This document shows, in pieces, positions 43,725 to 52,356 of a stretch of DNA of 64,000 nucleotides. Position numbers and translations under genes: made by a program. The notes beneath the pieces are model-generated. The model was not told where the DNA came from. It worked only from the letters and a program-made list of their open reading frames with translations, and did no database searches. The DNA lies in the NCBI RefSeq assembly GCF_034676705.1, contig NZ_JAUCBS010000002.1, positions 382,001 through 446,000 of the forward strand, written 5' to 3'. Every line of letters begins with the position of its first letter. The first letter of the stretch is position 1. This DNA comes from Gemmobacter sp. GTDB lineage: Bacteria > Pseudomonadota > Alphaproteobacteria > Rhodobacterales > Rhodobacteraceae.

Positions 43725-44984
43725 CTAAACGGATTTTGCCTCTGCCTCCAAGACCTGCCGAAGGTTTTTGGGCCAACCCATCAGAAACCCTTGCACTTTT
43801 CCCACACCCATGGCCCGCAGCGCATCCAGCGTGGGTTCCGAGGCGACATGTTCGGCCACCACCTCCAGGTCCAGCCGCCGTGCCAGACGGATCAGCATGG
43901 AAACAATCGCCGTCTCGGCCGAGTCGGGGTCGGCCAATCCGGGGATCAGCGCGCCGTCAATCTTGATGCCGTCCAGATCGAAGCTGTTGAGATAGGCAAA
44001 GCCCGACAGGCCGGCGCCGAAATCGTCCAGCGCCACCCGGCAACCGGCCGCGCGGATGCGGCGCACGTTTTCCTGCGCGGCGGGCAGGTCAAGGATGGCG
44101 GCGGTCTCGGTGATTTCCAGCTGGATGCGCGCCGGGTCGATCCCGGATGCCGCCAGCACCTGGTCCACAAAGGGCCACAGGTCGGGGTTGCTGAGCGACC
44201 GGCCCGAGATGTTCAGCGACAGCCGGACATGCGGCGCGGCCTGCAAGGCATCGGCATGGCCGATCAGCGCGGTGGAAATGACGCCACGGTCCAGCAGTTC
44301 GATCAGGGCGCTTTTCTCGGCCCGGCCGATGAAGCTGCCGGGCGGGTGCAGCTGGCCATCGGCATCTTCCAGCTGCATCAGCACCTCGTATTCCCGGTAA
44401 CCGGCCGGGTGCGGGGCAAGGCTGACGATTTCCTGCGCGCTCAGGCGGATGCGGCCCTGATCCACCGCTTCGGGCAGGTCGGTCAGGTGGCGCGCGGCCA
44501 GTTCCAGCCCGGCCAGCGCGGTATCGCCGGCCAGAAACACGCTGCCTGCCCCGCTGATCCGCCCGCGCGCCAAAATCGCCGCCGCATCGGCCAGTTGCAG
44601 CACCCGTTCCGCAGTGCAGGGGCGGGCCAGCGCGGTGGACAGGGTGGCCACGCGGGCCGTCACGCCGGGGCGGCGGCCATCCACCGCGACCCGGCATTGC
44701 GGCACGGCCAGAATCAGCCGGGCGGCCATGTCCGCCGCTGCCGCAAGATCGGCATCGGGCAGCACGACGACGAACTGCCGGCCGGCGCGCCGGGCCAGAA
44801 CCGTGGCGGCGGGACATTCGGCGGCAATCCGGGCCGCGATCGAGGCGCGCAGGCGATCGGTTCCGCCGGGGGGCACGACCACCTCGATCTCATCAAGGTT
44901 GTCGGGGGCCACCACGATACACAGCCGCTGGCCACCATCGGCCAGCAGGGCATCCAGGGTGGCAATCGCCTGTTCGTCGCTGTT
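43725..44984 (-). CDS. c-di-GMP phosphodiesterase (EAL) with degenerate GGDEF
   Basis: About 419 aa; the start is unclear (TTG 44984 or an upstream TTG at 45065; no good ATG in frame). The N-terminal half is a decayed GGDEF domain (AGRQF in place of GGDEF). The C-terminal EAL domain keeps EVL for EAL ('YEVLMQLED'), Asn in 'LSLNISGRSL', Glu in 'LEITETAAI', 'ALDDFGAG', 'IKIDGAL', 'VAEHV' and 'VQGFLMG', so it should degrade c-di-GMP. Same strand and 60 bp upstream of bcsN, probably cotranscribed, so it can tune BcsA. Confidence 0.87.
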   Translation of the reverse strand, partial: NSDEQAIATLDALLADGGQRLCIVVAPDNLDEIEVVVPPGGTDRLRASIAARIAAECPAATVLARRAGRQFVVVLPDADLAAAADMAARLILAVPQCRVAVDGRRPGVTARVATLSTALARPCTAERVLQLADAAAILARGRISGAGSVFLAGDTALAGLELAARHLTDLPEAVDQGRIRLSAQEIVSLAPHPAGYREYEVLMQLEDADGQLHPPGSFIGRAEKSALIELLDRGVISTALIGHADALQAAPHVRLSLNISGRSLSNPDLWPFVDQVLAASGIDPARIQLEITETAAILDLPAAQENVRRIRAAGCRVALDDFGAGLSGFAYLNSFDLDGIKIDGALIPGLADPDSAETAIVSMLIRLARRLDLEVVAEHVASEPTLDALRAMGVGKVQGFLMGWPKNLRQVLEAEAKSV

Positions 44985-45168
44985 CAATTCCGGCCCCGGC
45001 CCATGTCTGCGGTGCTGCCTGTTGCACGCCTGCTGCACCAAACCCGTTTTACCGGCGCGAAACAAGCCTGCGTCTGCGGAAACGCCCGGCGCACTCTAGG
45101 GTTGCGGGGCGCGTTGCAATCTGGTCCATCTGCTGTGTGCGTTTTGCAAAACCCGAAGGGCCCCGGCC

Positions 45169-47370
45169 ATGATGCAGTGTTTCCGCCCGCAGATCATCGA
45201 CGAAAGGGTGGCCTTCACCTTTTTCGTCATGCTGGGCGTGGTCGGCGTGCTGCTGTGGCTGCGGCGGCAGAAGCTGTTCTTCGGCAAGCAGAATTTCATG
45301 ATCGCCGTCGGCGCCATGGCCGTGTGGCTGTTCGGCGCCGTGATGGAAATGGCCAACCCCGCGCTGGAATGCAAGGTGTTCTGGGCCAGTGCCAGCTGGT
45401 CGATGATCGTGCTGTTGCCGACCGCCTGGTCGTTCTTCCTGATGGAATACTGCTTTCCGCTGATCGCCGAACGGGTGCGGCCGCTGGAACGGATCCTGCT
45501 GGTGGGCGGGCCGGCGGTGGCGCTGGTCATCGCGGCGACCAATCCGATGCACCACCTGTTCTACGGCCCCGGCACCCGGCTGGTCGAGGACCATGGCCTG
45601 ATCAGCGGCAAGTTCGACCATGGCCCGCTGTTCTACCTGCTGGCGGCCTATCTGTATCTGTTCCTGGGCTATGCCGTGGTCCAGACGCTGATCGGCGCCC
45701 TGCGCGCACAGCGGCCGTTCCGCATGTTCTTTGCCGGGCTGTTCGTGATCACCGCCGTGCCGGCGCTGGCGAACATGTGCTATATCCTGTTCGGCTTTAC
45801 CGTCTTCGGCTTTGACCCCACGCCCTTTGCCTTTTCGGCGGTGCTGTCGATGCTGGCCTGGATGATCGTCAACAACCGCCTGATGGATACCGACGCCATC
45901 GCGCGGGATGTGCTGTTCTACATCGTCCCCGACCCGGTGCTGGTGATCGACCCCAAGGGCAACCTGCTGACCGCCAACCCCGGCGGCCGCCGCCTGATTG
46001 GCGAAGAACTGCCCAACCAGGGCCTGCCCGCCGCCAGCCGTGACTGGCTGGGCCCGCTGGTCGATGCGGTGACGGGCGGGTTCCACGACGATACGCGCAG
46101 TTCGCTCAGCGTGCGGGGCCGGGACTATTCGGTATCCGTCGCGCCGCTGACCCGGCCGCTGAACGAAAACACCGCCGCCGTCGGCTGGGTGTTGCGCCTG
46201 CACGACGTGACCCAGCGCCGCCAGTTGCAGCGTGCGCTGGACGACGAGCGCGACCTTCAGGCGGCGCTGACCGAAACCAGCCTGTCGGGCCTGATCGCGC
46301 TGGACCAGACCGGCGCCTTCGTCTTTGCCAATGCCGAGGCGGAAAGCCTTCTGGGCGTGCATGTCACGCCCGGCGCCGCCATCCGGTTCAACGACCCGGA
46401 ATGGGATATCCGCATGCCCGACGGATCCGAGATCGAGGGGCTGGACACCATTATGGCCGGCATCCTGACCGAAGGCGTCTCGCTGCGCGACCAGCGCATT
46501 TCGGCGCTGCGACGGTCCGATGGCGAACGGCGCATCGTGTCGCTGAACGCCACCCACCTGCCACGCGGCCGCAGCAGCCGGGTGCGCATCGTGCTGTCGA
46601 TTGCCGATGTGACCGAACAATACCTGTATGAACGCCGGCTCAAGGATGCCGCCCACCGGGCCGAGGCCGCAAGCCGCGCCAAATCGCAGTTCCTGGCAAA
46701 CATGAGCCACGAGATCCGCACCCCGCTGAACGGCGTGCTGGGCATGGCCGAAGTGCTGTCCACCATGGTCGAGGCGGCCGACCAGAAGGCCATGGTCGCC
46801 ACCATCCGCGATTCGGGCGAACTGCTGCTGGCGCTGCTGAACGACATTCTCGACATGGCCAAGATCGAGGCGGGCAAGATGGTGCTGGAAAACACCCGGC
46901 TGGATCCGCTGGACCTTGCGGAAAAGATCGACACGCTGTTCTGGCGGCAGGCCGACGCCAGGGGGCTGGCGCTGGCGGTGATGGTGCCGGGCGGCACGCT
47001 GGCGCCGCGCACCGGCGATCCGCACCGCCTGCAACAGATCCTGCAAAACCTGGTCAGCAACGCCATCAAGTTCACCCCCTCGGGCGAGGTCCAGGTGACC
47101 ATGGCCGATGGCAAGGATGGCGCGCTGGAGATCGAGGTGAAGGACACCGGCATCGGCATGTCGGCCGATCAGGTGGCCCGGATCTTCGATGAATTCGAAC
47201 AGGCCGATGGCAGCACGACGCGCCGGTTCGGCGGCAGCGGACTGGGCATGTCGATCGTTCGGCACATCGTCGGCGCGATGGGCGGCACCATCGCCATCGA
47301 CAGCGCGTCCGGCAAGGGCACCACGGTGCGCGTCCGCCTGCCGTTGCCAGCGGACGACGCGGCCACCTGA
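45169..47370 (+). CDS. 7TM-PAS sensor histidine kinase
   Basis: 733 aa. Residues ~10-230 hold about seven membrane helices like the 7TM sensor domain of hybrid-type kinases. Two PAS regions follow ('DPVLVIDPKGNLLTANPGGR', 'SGLIALDQTGAFVFANAEAE'), then the H-box with H514 ('FLANMSHEIRTPLNGVLGMA') and an ATPase domain with N-box 'ILQNLVSNAIKFTPSG', 'VKDTGIGM' and 'GGSGLGMSIVRHIVG'. There is no receiver domain, although this class often has one. The receiver-only protein at 32007-32828 shares sequence pattern with its ATPase domain and could be a partner. Divergent from the EAL gene. Confidence 0.93.
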   Translation: MMQCFRPQIIDERVAFTFFVMLGVVGVLLWLRRQKLFFGKQNFMIAVGAMAVWLFGAVMEMANPALECKVFWASASWSMIVLLPTAWSFFLMEYCFPLIAERVRPLERILLVGGPAVALVIAATNPMHHLFYGPGTRLVEDHGLISGKFDHGPLFYLLAAYLYLFLGYAVVQTLIGALRAQRPFRMFFAGLFVITAVPALANMCYILFGFTVFGFDPTPFAFSAVLSMLAWMIVNNRLMDTDAIARDVLFYIVPDPVLVIDPKGNLLTANPGGRRLIGEELPNQGLPAASRDWLGPLVDAVTGGFHDDTRSSLSVRGRDYSVSVAPLTRPLNENTAAVGWVLRLHDVTQRRQLQRALDDERDLQAALTETSLSGLIALDQTGAFVFANAEAESLLGVHVTPGAAIRFNDPEWDIRMPDGSEIEGLDTIMAGILTEGVSLRDQRISALRRSDGERRIVSLNATHLPRGRSSRVRIVLSIADVTEQYLYERRLKDAAHRAEAASRAKSQFLANMSHEIRTPLNGVLGMAEVLSTMVEAADQKAMVATIRDSGELLLALLNDILDMAKIEAGKMVLENTRLDPLDLAEKIDTLFWRQADARGLALAVMVPGGTLAPRTGDPHRLQQILQNLVSNAIKFTPSGEVQVTMADGKDGALEIEVKDTGIGMSADQVARIFDEFEQADGSTTRRFGGSGLGMSIVRHIVGAMGGTIAIDSASGKGTTVRVRLPLPADDAAT

Positions 47371-47430
47371 CGCAGCGGCGGGGAATTGCCCGTGGCCGCC
47401 TCCCGGCGTATGACAGCGGCCGGAGACCGC

Positions 47431-47820
47431 ATGACACGCCACCGCACCGCCACCACCCTTCTGCGCGAAACCGGCCTGGCCCTTGCCATGCTGGCCGTCT
47501 GGATGCTGGCGCTGCTGGCACCGCTGCACCAGACCTCGGGCCTGCTGCGGGCCTTTGCGGAAACCGGGCATGTGCTGCCGGGCGGCTGGTCGATCTGCGT
47601 CACGCTGGCGCAGGATGACGACGGGCCGGCGGCGCCCGTGCCGCAGTGCCCCGCGCAGGCCATCGGCAAGGCCGATCTGGGCCTGCCCCCGGCGCCGGTC
47701 GTTGTGGCGCTAGTTCTGCCGCCTGCGCAGCCGGCGCGGTGGCCCGATCGTGTCGTGGCCACGGCCGCCGCGCCGCCATGGACCCCCGTTCAACCAAGGG
47801 CACCCCCCGCCCGGATCTGA
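47431..47820 (+). CDS. Small membrane-anchored protein of unknown function, start of copper cluster
   Basis: 129 aa. One N-terminal hydrophobic segment ('LALAMLAVWMLALLAPLHQT'), then 'GGWSICVTLAQ' and 'VPQCPAQAIG' with two cysteines, and a Pro/Ala-rich tail. It may be DUF2946-like, but this is only a guess. It lies 113 bp before the YcnI gene and points the same way, so it is likely part of the copper operon. GGAGA precedes the ATG. Confidence 0.6.
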   Translation: MTRHRTATTLLRETGLALAMLAVWMLALLAPLHQTSGLLRAFAETGHVLPGGWSICVTLAQDDDGPAAPVPQCPAQAIGKADLGLPPAPVVVALVLPPAQPARWPDRVVATAAAPPWTPVQPRAPPARI

Positions 47821-47933
47821 TGCCACGGGCCTTGCCCGTGTTCCTGCCGCCTGTCCCTGCCCGCCGGCCCCTGCCGGGGTGGCTGGCTGCTGTGCGGCGC
47901 ATTTCCCAGATCCATTGAACGGATACCCAAACC

Positions 47934-48446
47934 ATGATCCGCACCACCCTTGCCACCCTGATGCTTGCCGCGCTGGCTGGCCCCGCCCTGGCCCATGCCA
48001 CGCTGGAAACCGCCGAGGCGCGCGTCGGCGCCACCTACAAGGCCGTCCTGCGCGTGCCCCATGGCTGCGGCACGCTGCCCACCCACACCGTCCGCATCCA
48101 GATCCCCGAAGGGTTCTACAATGTGAAGCCGATGCCCAAGGCCGGCTGGACGCTGGAAACCGTGACCGGCGCCTATGCCAAACCCTATGACAACCACGGC
48201 ACCAAGCTGACCGAAGGCGTCAAGGAGATTGTCTGGTCGGGCGGCAACCTGCCGAACGAATGGTATGACGAATTCGTCTTCCGCGGGTCGTTTGCCGCCG
48301 ATCTGCCGGTCGATACCGTATTCTACTTCCCGGCCGTGCAGGAATGCGCCGGCGCCGAGGAAGCCTGGATCGACACCACCGGCGACCCCAAGGCCGATAT
48401 GCCGGCGCCGGGCGTCAAGCTGATCAAGGGCGGCCACGGCCACTGA
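47934..48446 (+). CDS. YcnI-family (DUF1775) periplasmic copper-binding protein
   Basis: 170 aa. The signal peptide 'MIRTTLATLMLAALAGPALA' leaves His21 as the mature N-terminus ('HATLETAE'), as in YcnI proteins where the terminal His plus a Trp/Glu bind Cu(II). Core 'LRVPHGCGTLPTHTVRIQIP' and 'LPNEWYDEFVFRGSFA' are family-typical. Ends in 'GGHGH'. Here it precedes CopCD, PCuAC and Sco. No C-terminal membrane helix is seen. Confidence 0.88.
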   Translation: MIRTTLATLMLAALAGPALAHATLETAEARVGATYKAVLRVPHGCGTLPTHTVRIQIPEGFYNVKPMPKAGWTLETVTGAYAKPYDNHGTKLTEGVKEIVWSGGNLPNEWYDEFVFRGSFAADLPVDTVFYFPAVQECAGAEEAWIDTTGDPKADMPAPGVKLIKGGHGH

Positions 48447-48494
48447 CCCCGGCGGGGGCGGCTGACCGCCGCCCCCTCTATCACGGAGCGCCCC

Positions 48495-50036
48495 ATGTCC
48501 CGCCTGCTGCCCGCCCTGCTGACCATCCTGACCCTGCTGGCGGCCCCTGCGGCGCTGGCGCATGCCGTGCTGCTGGCGGCCACACCACCCGATGGCAGCC
48601 TGCTGCCCACGGCCCCCGCCACCCTACACCTGACCTTCAACGAGCCCGTGCGCCCGCTGGTCCTGCGGCTGGTGGCGCCCGACGGGGCGGAAACCGACCT
48701 GACCGGGCAGGTGCCCGGCGGGGTGGATCTGGTGGTGCCGCTGCCGCCGCTGGCCCGGGGCACGCATGTGCTGTCGTGGCGTGTGGTGTCGGCCGACGGG
48801 CACCCGATCCCCGGATCGCTGCTGTTCTCGGTCGGCAAGGTCACGGGCGCCGCCGCCCCGGCGACTGCCGATGGCCCGCTGCGCCTGTCGCTGTGGCTGG
48901 CGCGGTTTGCCATGGTGGCCGGGCTGGTTGTGGGGGTGGGCGGGGCACTGTTCGGCCGGCTGGCACCGCTGGCCCCCGCCGTGCGCGCGCCGGTGCGGGC
49001 CGCGCTGTGGCTGGGGCTGGCATCGGCCCCGGTCTATCTGGGCCTGCACGGGCTGGATGCCACCGGCACCGGCCTTGCCGCACTGGCCACGCCTGCGCCA
49101 TGGCTGGCGGCCGCCGGCACCAGCCTTGGCCCCAGCATCGGGCTGGCCATGCTGGCCGGTGCGCTGGGGCTGGCCGGCCTGCGGTTCCCGGTGCTGGCGG
49201 TGGCCGCCCTGCTGGCGCTTGGCCTGTCCTATGCCAGCAGTGGCCATGCCGGTGCCGCCTGGCCGCAGGCGCTGACCCGGTCGATGGTTGCGCTGCATCT
49301 GGTTGCGCTGACCTTCTGGATCGGCGCATTGATCCCGCTCGCGTCCGACCGCCGAGGGTTGCGGCGGTTTTCGGCGCTGATCCCGATAGCGCTGATCGTG
49401 CTGGCGGGCAGCGGGGCCGGGCTGGCGCTGATCCAGCTGGGCACCGATCCGGCGCAATGGTGGACGGGCTATGGCGCGATCCTGGCCGCCAAACTGGCGG
49501 TGCTGGCCGCGCTGCTGGCGCTGGCGGGCTGGAACCGCTGGCGGCTGACCCCCGCCACGCTGGCCGGCGACCCACAGGCGCAGGGCCGGATGCGGCGGAT
49601 CATCCGGGGGGAACTGCTGCTGGCGCTGGTCATTCTGGCGCTGACCGCCGGCTGGCGGCTGACCCCGCCGCCCCGCGCGCTGGCACTGGTGGTGCCGCCC
49701 CCCGCACTGGCGCATCTGCATTCCGATACGGTGATGGCCAACCTGATCCTGACCCCGGGCCATGCCGGCCCCGCCACACTGCAGCTGGAGCTGACCGACG
49801 GCGATCTTGCTGCGCTGCCCGCCCTTGGCGCCACGCTGCACCTGTCGCTGCCCGACCGCGGGATCGAGGCGCTGACCCGCCCGGCCATGGCATCGGAAAC
49901 GCCGGGGCTGTGGACCATTGCCGATCTTGTGCTACCCCTGCCGGGGGACTGGGCGGTTGCGCTGGACATCCGCCTGACCCGCTTCAGCCAGACCCGGCTG
50001 GAGGGCACCTTGCACATTCCCGGACCTGCACCATGA
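48495..50036 (+). CDS. CopC-CopD fusion, copper import/resistance membrane protein
   Basis: 513 aa. The N-terminal ~115 residues are CopC: after signal cleavage the chain starts with H23 ('HAVLLAATPPDGS'), and D101/H103 ('SADGHPIPGS') complete the Cu(II) site. The rest is CopD with about eight membrane helices ('LVALTFWIGALIPLAS', 'WWTGYGAILAAKLAVLAALL') and a C-terminal periplasmic domain starting near 'LAHLHSDTVMANL', which resembles the YtkA-like/FixH-type extension. Its stop overlaps the PCuAC start (ATGA). Confidence 0.9.
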   Translation: MSRLLPALLTILTLLAAPAALAHAVLLAATPPDGSLLPTAPATLHLTFNEPVRPLVLRLVAPDGAETDLTGQVPGGVDLVVPLPPLARGTHVLSWRVVSADGHPIPGSLLFSVGKVTGAAAPATADGPLRLSLWLARFAMVAGLVVGVGGALFGRLAPLAPAVRAPVRAALWLGLASAPVYLGLHGLDATGTGLAALATPAPWLAAAGTSLGPSIGLAMLAGALGLAGLRFPVLAVAALLALGLSYASSGHAGAAWPQALTRSMVALHLVALTFWIGALIPLASDRRGLRRFSALIPIALIVLAGSGAGLALIQLGTDPAQWWTGYGAILAAKLAVLAALLALAGWNRWRLTPATLAGDPQAQGRMRRIIRGELLLALVILALTAGWRLTPPPRALALVVPPPALAHLHSDTVMANLILTPGHAGPATLQLELTDGDLAALPALGATLHLSLPDRGIEALTRPAMASETPGLWTIADLVLPLPGDWAVALDIRLTRFSQTRLEGTLHIPGPAP

Positions 50037-50503
50037 CCCGCGTTTTCCTGATCCTTGCCGCGCTGGCCGGCCCTGCGCTGGCCGAACCCGGCAGCCCCTT
50101 GCGGGCCGGCGATCTGGAGATCTCGGGCGGTTTTGCCCGCGCCACCCTGCCCCGCGCGCCGGTTGCCGGCGCCTATGTGACCCTCCGCAACACCGGCGCA
50201 CAGGATGACCGGCTGACCGGCGCCACCACCCCCGCCGCCGCCGGGGTGCAGATCCACGCCATGACCCACCGGGATGGCGTGGCCGCCATGCAGCCGCTGC
50301 CCGATGGCCTGCCGGTTCCGGCGGGGGCCACCGTGACACTGGAACCCGGCGGGCTGCACCTGATGCTGACCGGGCTGACCGCCCCGCTGGTCGCCGGGCA
50401 GTCGCTGGACATGGTGCTGCGGTTCGAACAGGCCGGAGAGGTTGCGGTGCGCCTGCCCGTTTTGCCCACCACCGCGCGCGGCCCGGCCGACGGGGGGCAC
50501 TAG
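50033..50503 (+). CDS. PCuAC-type periplasmic copper(I) chaperone
   Basis: 156 aa. Signal peptide 'MTRVFLILAALAGPALA'. Cu(I) ligands fit H-x-M…M…H-x-M: H75/M77 ('IHAMTHRDG'), M86 ('AAMQPLP') and H109/M111 ('LHLMLTG'). PCuAC loads the CuA or CuB centre of terminal oxidases together with Sco, which is the next gene. Overlaps CopCD by 4 bp. Confidence 0.95.
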   Translation: MTRVFLILAALAGPALAEPGSPLRAGDLEISGGFARATLPRAPVAGAYVTLRNTGAQDDRLTGATTPAAAGVQIHAMTHRDGVAAMQPLPDGLPVPAGATVTLEPGGLHLMLTGLTAPLVAGQSLDMVLRFEQAGEVAVRLPVLPTTARGPADGGH

Positions 50504-50504
50504 C

Positions 50505-51110
50505 ATGGCCCGGCCAACCAACCGCCTGCGCGCGCTGCGGCTGGGCCTGTGGGGGCTGGTGCTGGTCTGCGGGTTGGGCGCGTCCTGGCTGTTCCTGTCC
50601 GGTCCCGCCCAGCAACCCACCGATACGCTGGGCCAGGGCGACTACCGGCTGGACACCACCGCCGGCGCCCCGTTCACCCAAGCCAGCCTGCGCGGCCAGC
50701 CCTCGCTGGTGTTCTTCGGCTTTACCCATTGCCCCGATGTCTGCCCCACGACGCTGGGCGACATCGGCGCGTGGCAGCAGGCGCTTGGCCAGCTGGCAGC
50801 CGGGCTGAAGGTGTGGTTCGTCACGGTCGATCCCGAACGGGATACGGCCGAGGTGCTGGGCGATTACGTCGGCTGGCTGCCGGGGGCCACCGGCGCGACC
50901 GGCAGCCGCGCGGAAACCGACAAGGCGCTGGCAGCCTTTCGCATCTATGCCCGCAAGGTGCCGCTGGACGGCGACGACTACGCGATGGATCACAGCGCCT
51001 ATGTGATGCTGTTCGATGCCGGTGGCCGGTTCAACCAGATCTTCGCCTATCGCGAACCGCATGATCAGGTGGTCGCCAAGCTGCGCCGCGCGCTGGCGGG
51101 CAACGGTTAG
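50505..51110 (+). CDS. Sco1/SenC-family copper/thiol protein
   Basis: 201 aa. One N-terminal anchor helix ('LRLGLWGLVLVCGLGASWLF') then a thioredoxin fold. Cu-binding C76-x3-C80 in 'FTHCPDVCPTTLGDI' and H163 in 'AMDHSAYVML' are all kept. It acts in the periplasm in cytochrome c oxidase CuA assembly. It starts 1 bp after the PCuAC stop, so the four genes from 47934 form an operon. Confidence 0.96.
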   Translation: MARPTNRLRALRLGLWGLVLVCGLGASWLFLSGPAQQPTDTLGQGDYRLDTTAGAPFTQASLRGQPSLVFFGFTHCPDVCPTTLGDIGAWQQALGQLAAGLKVWFVTVDPERDTAEVLGDYVGWLPGATGATGSRAETDKALAAFRIYARKVPLDGDDYAMDHSAYVMLFDAGGRFNQIFAYREPHDQVVAKLRRALAGNG

Positions 51111-51171
51111 CCCGCTTGCAACCCGCGCGGCCCCGCGCCATCGTGCGGCGCAAGCATTGGGGGGGTGGGCA

Positions 51172-52356
51172 ATGACGGACCGCAGCGGTTACGACCTGAT
51201 GGTGATCGGCCTTGGCGCCATGGGCAGCGCGGCGCTGTATCAGGCGGCGCGGCGGGGCCTGCGGGTGATCGGGCTGGATCGCCACGCGCCGCCCCATACG
51301 CTGGGATCCACCCATGGTGAAACCCGCATCACCCGGCAGGCCATTGGCGAAGGCACGGCCTATGTGCCCTTTGTCCTGCGCTCGCACGCCATCTGGGACG
51401 AGCTGGAATCGCAGACCGGAACCCGCATCCTGACCCGCTGCGGCGCGCTGCTGCTGTCGCAGCCCGACGATGGCGCCGACCGCGGCATCCGCACCGGATT
51501 CCTGCAACGCACGCGGCTGGCGGCAGAAACCTTTGGCATCGCACACGAGATCCTGTCGCATGATGACCTGCGCCACCGCTTTCCGCAGTTCGGCACCGCG
51601 GCCGAGGATGTGGGCTATTACGAACCCGGCGGCGGCTGGGTCAGCCCCGAGGCGGCGATCACCGCGCAACTGGCCGAGGCGGCGCGGATGGGCGCCGCGA
51701 TCCGCACCGATACCGTGGTCACCGGCCTGTCGCAGCACGCCGGCGGGGTAACCGCCACCACCGCCGATGGCGCCACGATCCGCGCCGATCGCGCCATCCT
51801 GTCGGCCGGGGCCTGGGTGGCCGATTTCCTGCCGCACGACCTGCGCCCGCTGTTCCAGCCGCACCGCCAGATGCTGCACTGGTTCGCGCTGGACCGGCCC
51901 GACCTGTCGCGCGCCTGGACGGACGGCCCGGTCTACATGTGGCCGCATGGCGACGGGCAGGACGACTTTTTCTATGGCTTCCCCAGCCTGGACGGCGGCG
52001 GGTCGCTGAAGGTCGCGAACGAACAATACAACGCGCTGGTGGACCCCAACGATTTCAACCGCGTGGTTGGCGCGGGGGAATCGCGCGCGTTCTACGACCA
52101 CAGCCTGGCCGGCCGCCTGCTGGGCCTGACCCCTCGCGTGACCAAGGCGGCGACCTGCCTGTATACCGTCACGCCGGATTCCGCCTTTGTCATCGACAGC
52201 CACCCGACGATGGATCTGGTACAGCTGGTGTCACCCTGTTCCGGCCATGGGTTCAAGCATTCCGCCGCCATCGGCGAATGCGCCGTGCTGCGCGCGGTCG
52301 AGGGGGCAAGCCCCATCGACCTGTCGGCATTTTCCCTTGGCCGGCTGACCGTCTAG
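51172..52356 (+). CDS. Monomeric sarcosine oxidase / N-methyl-L-tryptophan oxidase family
   Basis: 394 aa FAD-dependent amine oxidase. N-terminal dinucleotide fold 'YDLMVIGLGAMGSAALYQAA'. 'LGSTHGETRITRQAIGEG' is characteristic of the MSOX/SolA group. C329 in 'ATCLYTVTPDSAF' is at the position of the covalent 8a-S-cysteinyl-FAD link, and 'PCSGHGFKHS' closes the flavin site. It oxidises N-methyl amino acids. It starts 62 bp after the Sco gene; 3' end overlaps the acyl-CoA dehydrogenase by 4 bp, convergent. Confidence 0.92.
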   Translation: MTDRSGYDLMVIGLGAMGSAALYQAARRGLRVIGLDRHAPPHTLGSTHGETRITRQAIGEGTAYVPFVLRSHAIWDELESQTGTRILTRCGALLLSQPDDGADRGIRTGFLQRTRLAAETFGIAHEILSHDDLRHRFPQFGTAAEDVGYYEPGGGWVSPEAAITAQLAEAARMGAAIRTDTVVTGLSQHAGGVTATTADGATIRADRAILSAGAWVADFLPHDLRPLFQPHRQMLHWFALDRPDLSRAWTDGPVYMWPHGDGQDDFFYGFPSLDGGGSLKVANEQYNALVDPNDFNRVVGAGESRAFYDHSLAGRLLGLTPRVTKAATCLYTVTPDSAFVIDSHPTMDLVQLVSPCSGHGFKHSAAIGECAVLRAVEGASPIDLSAFSLGRLTV

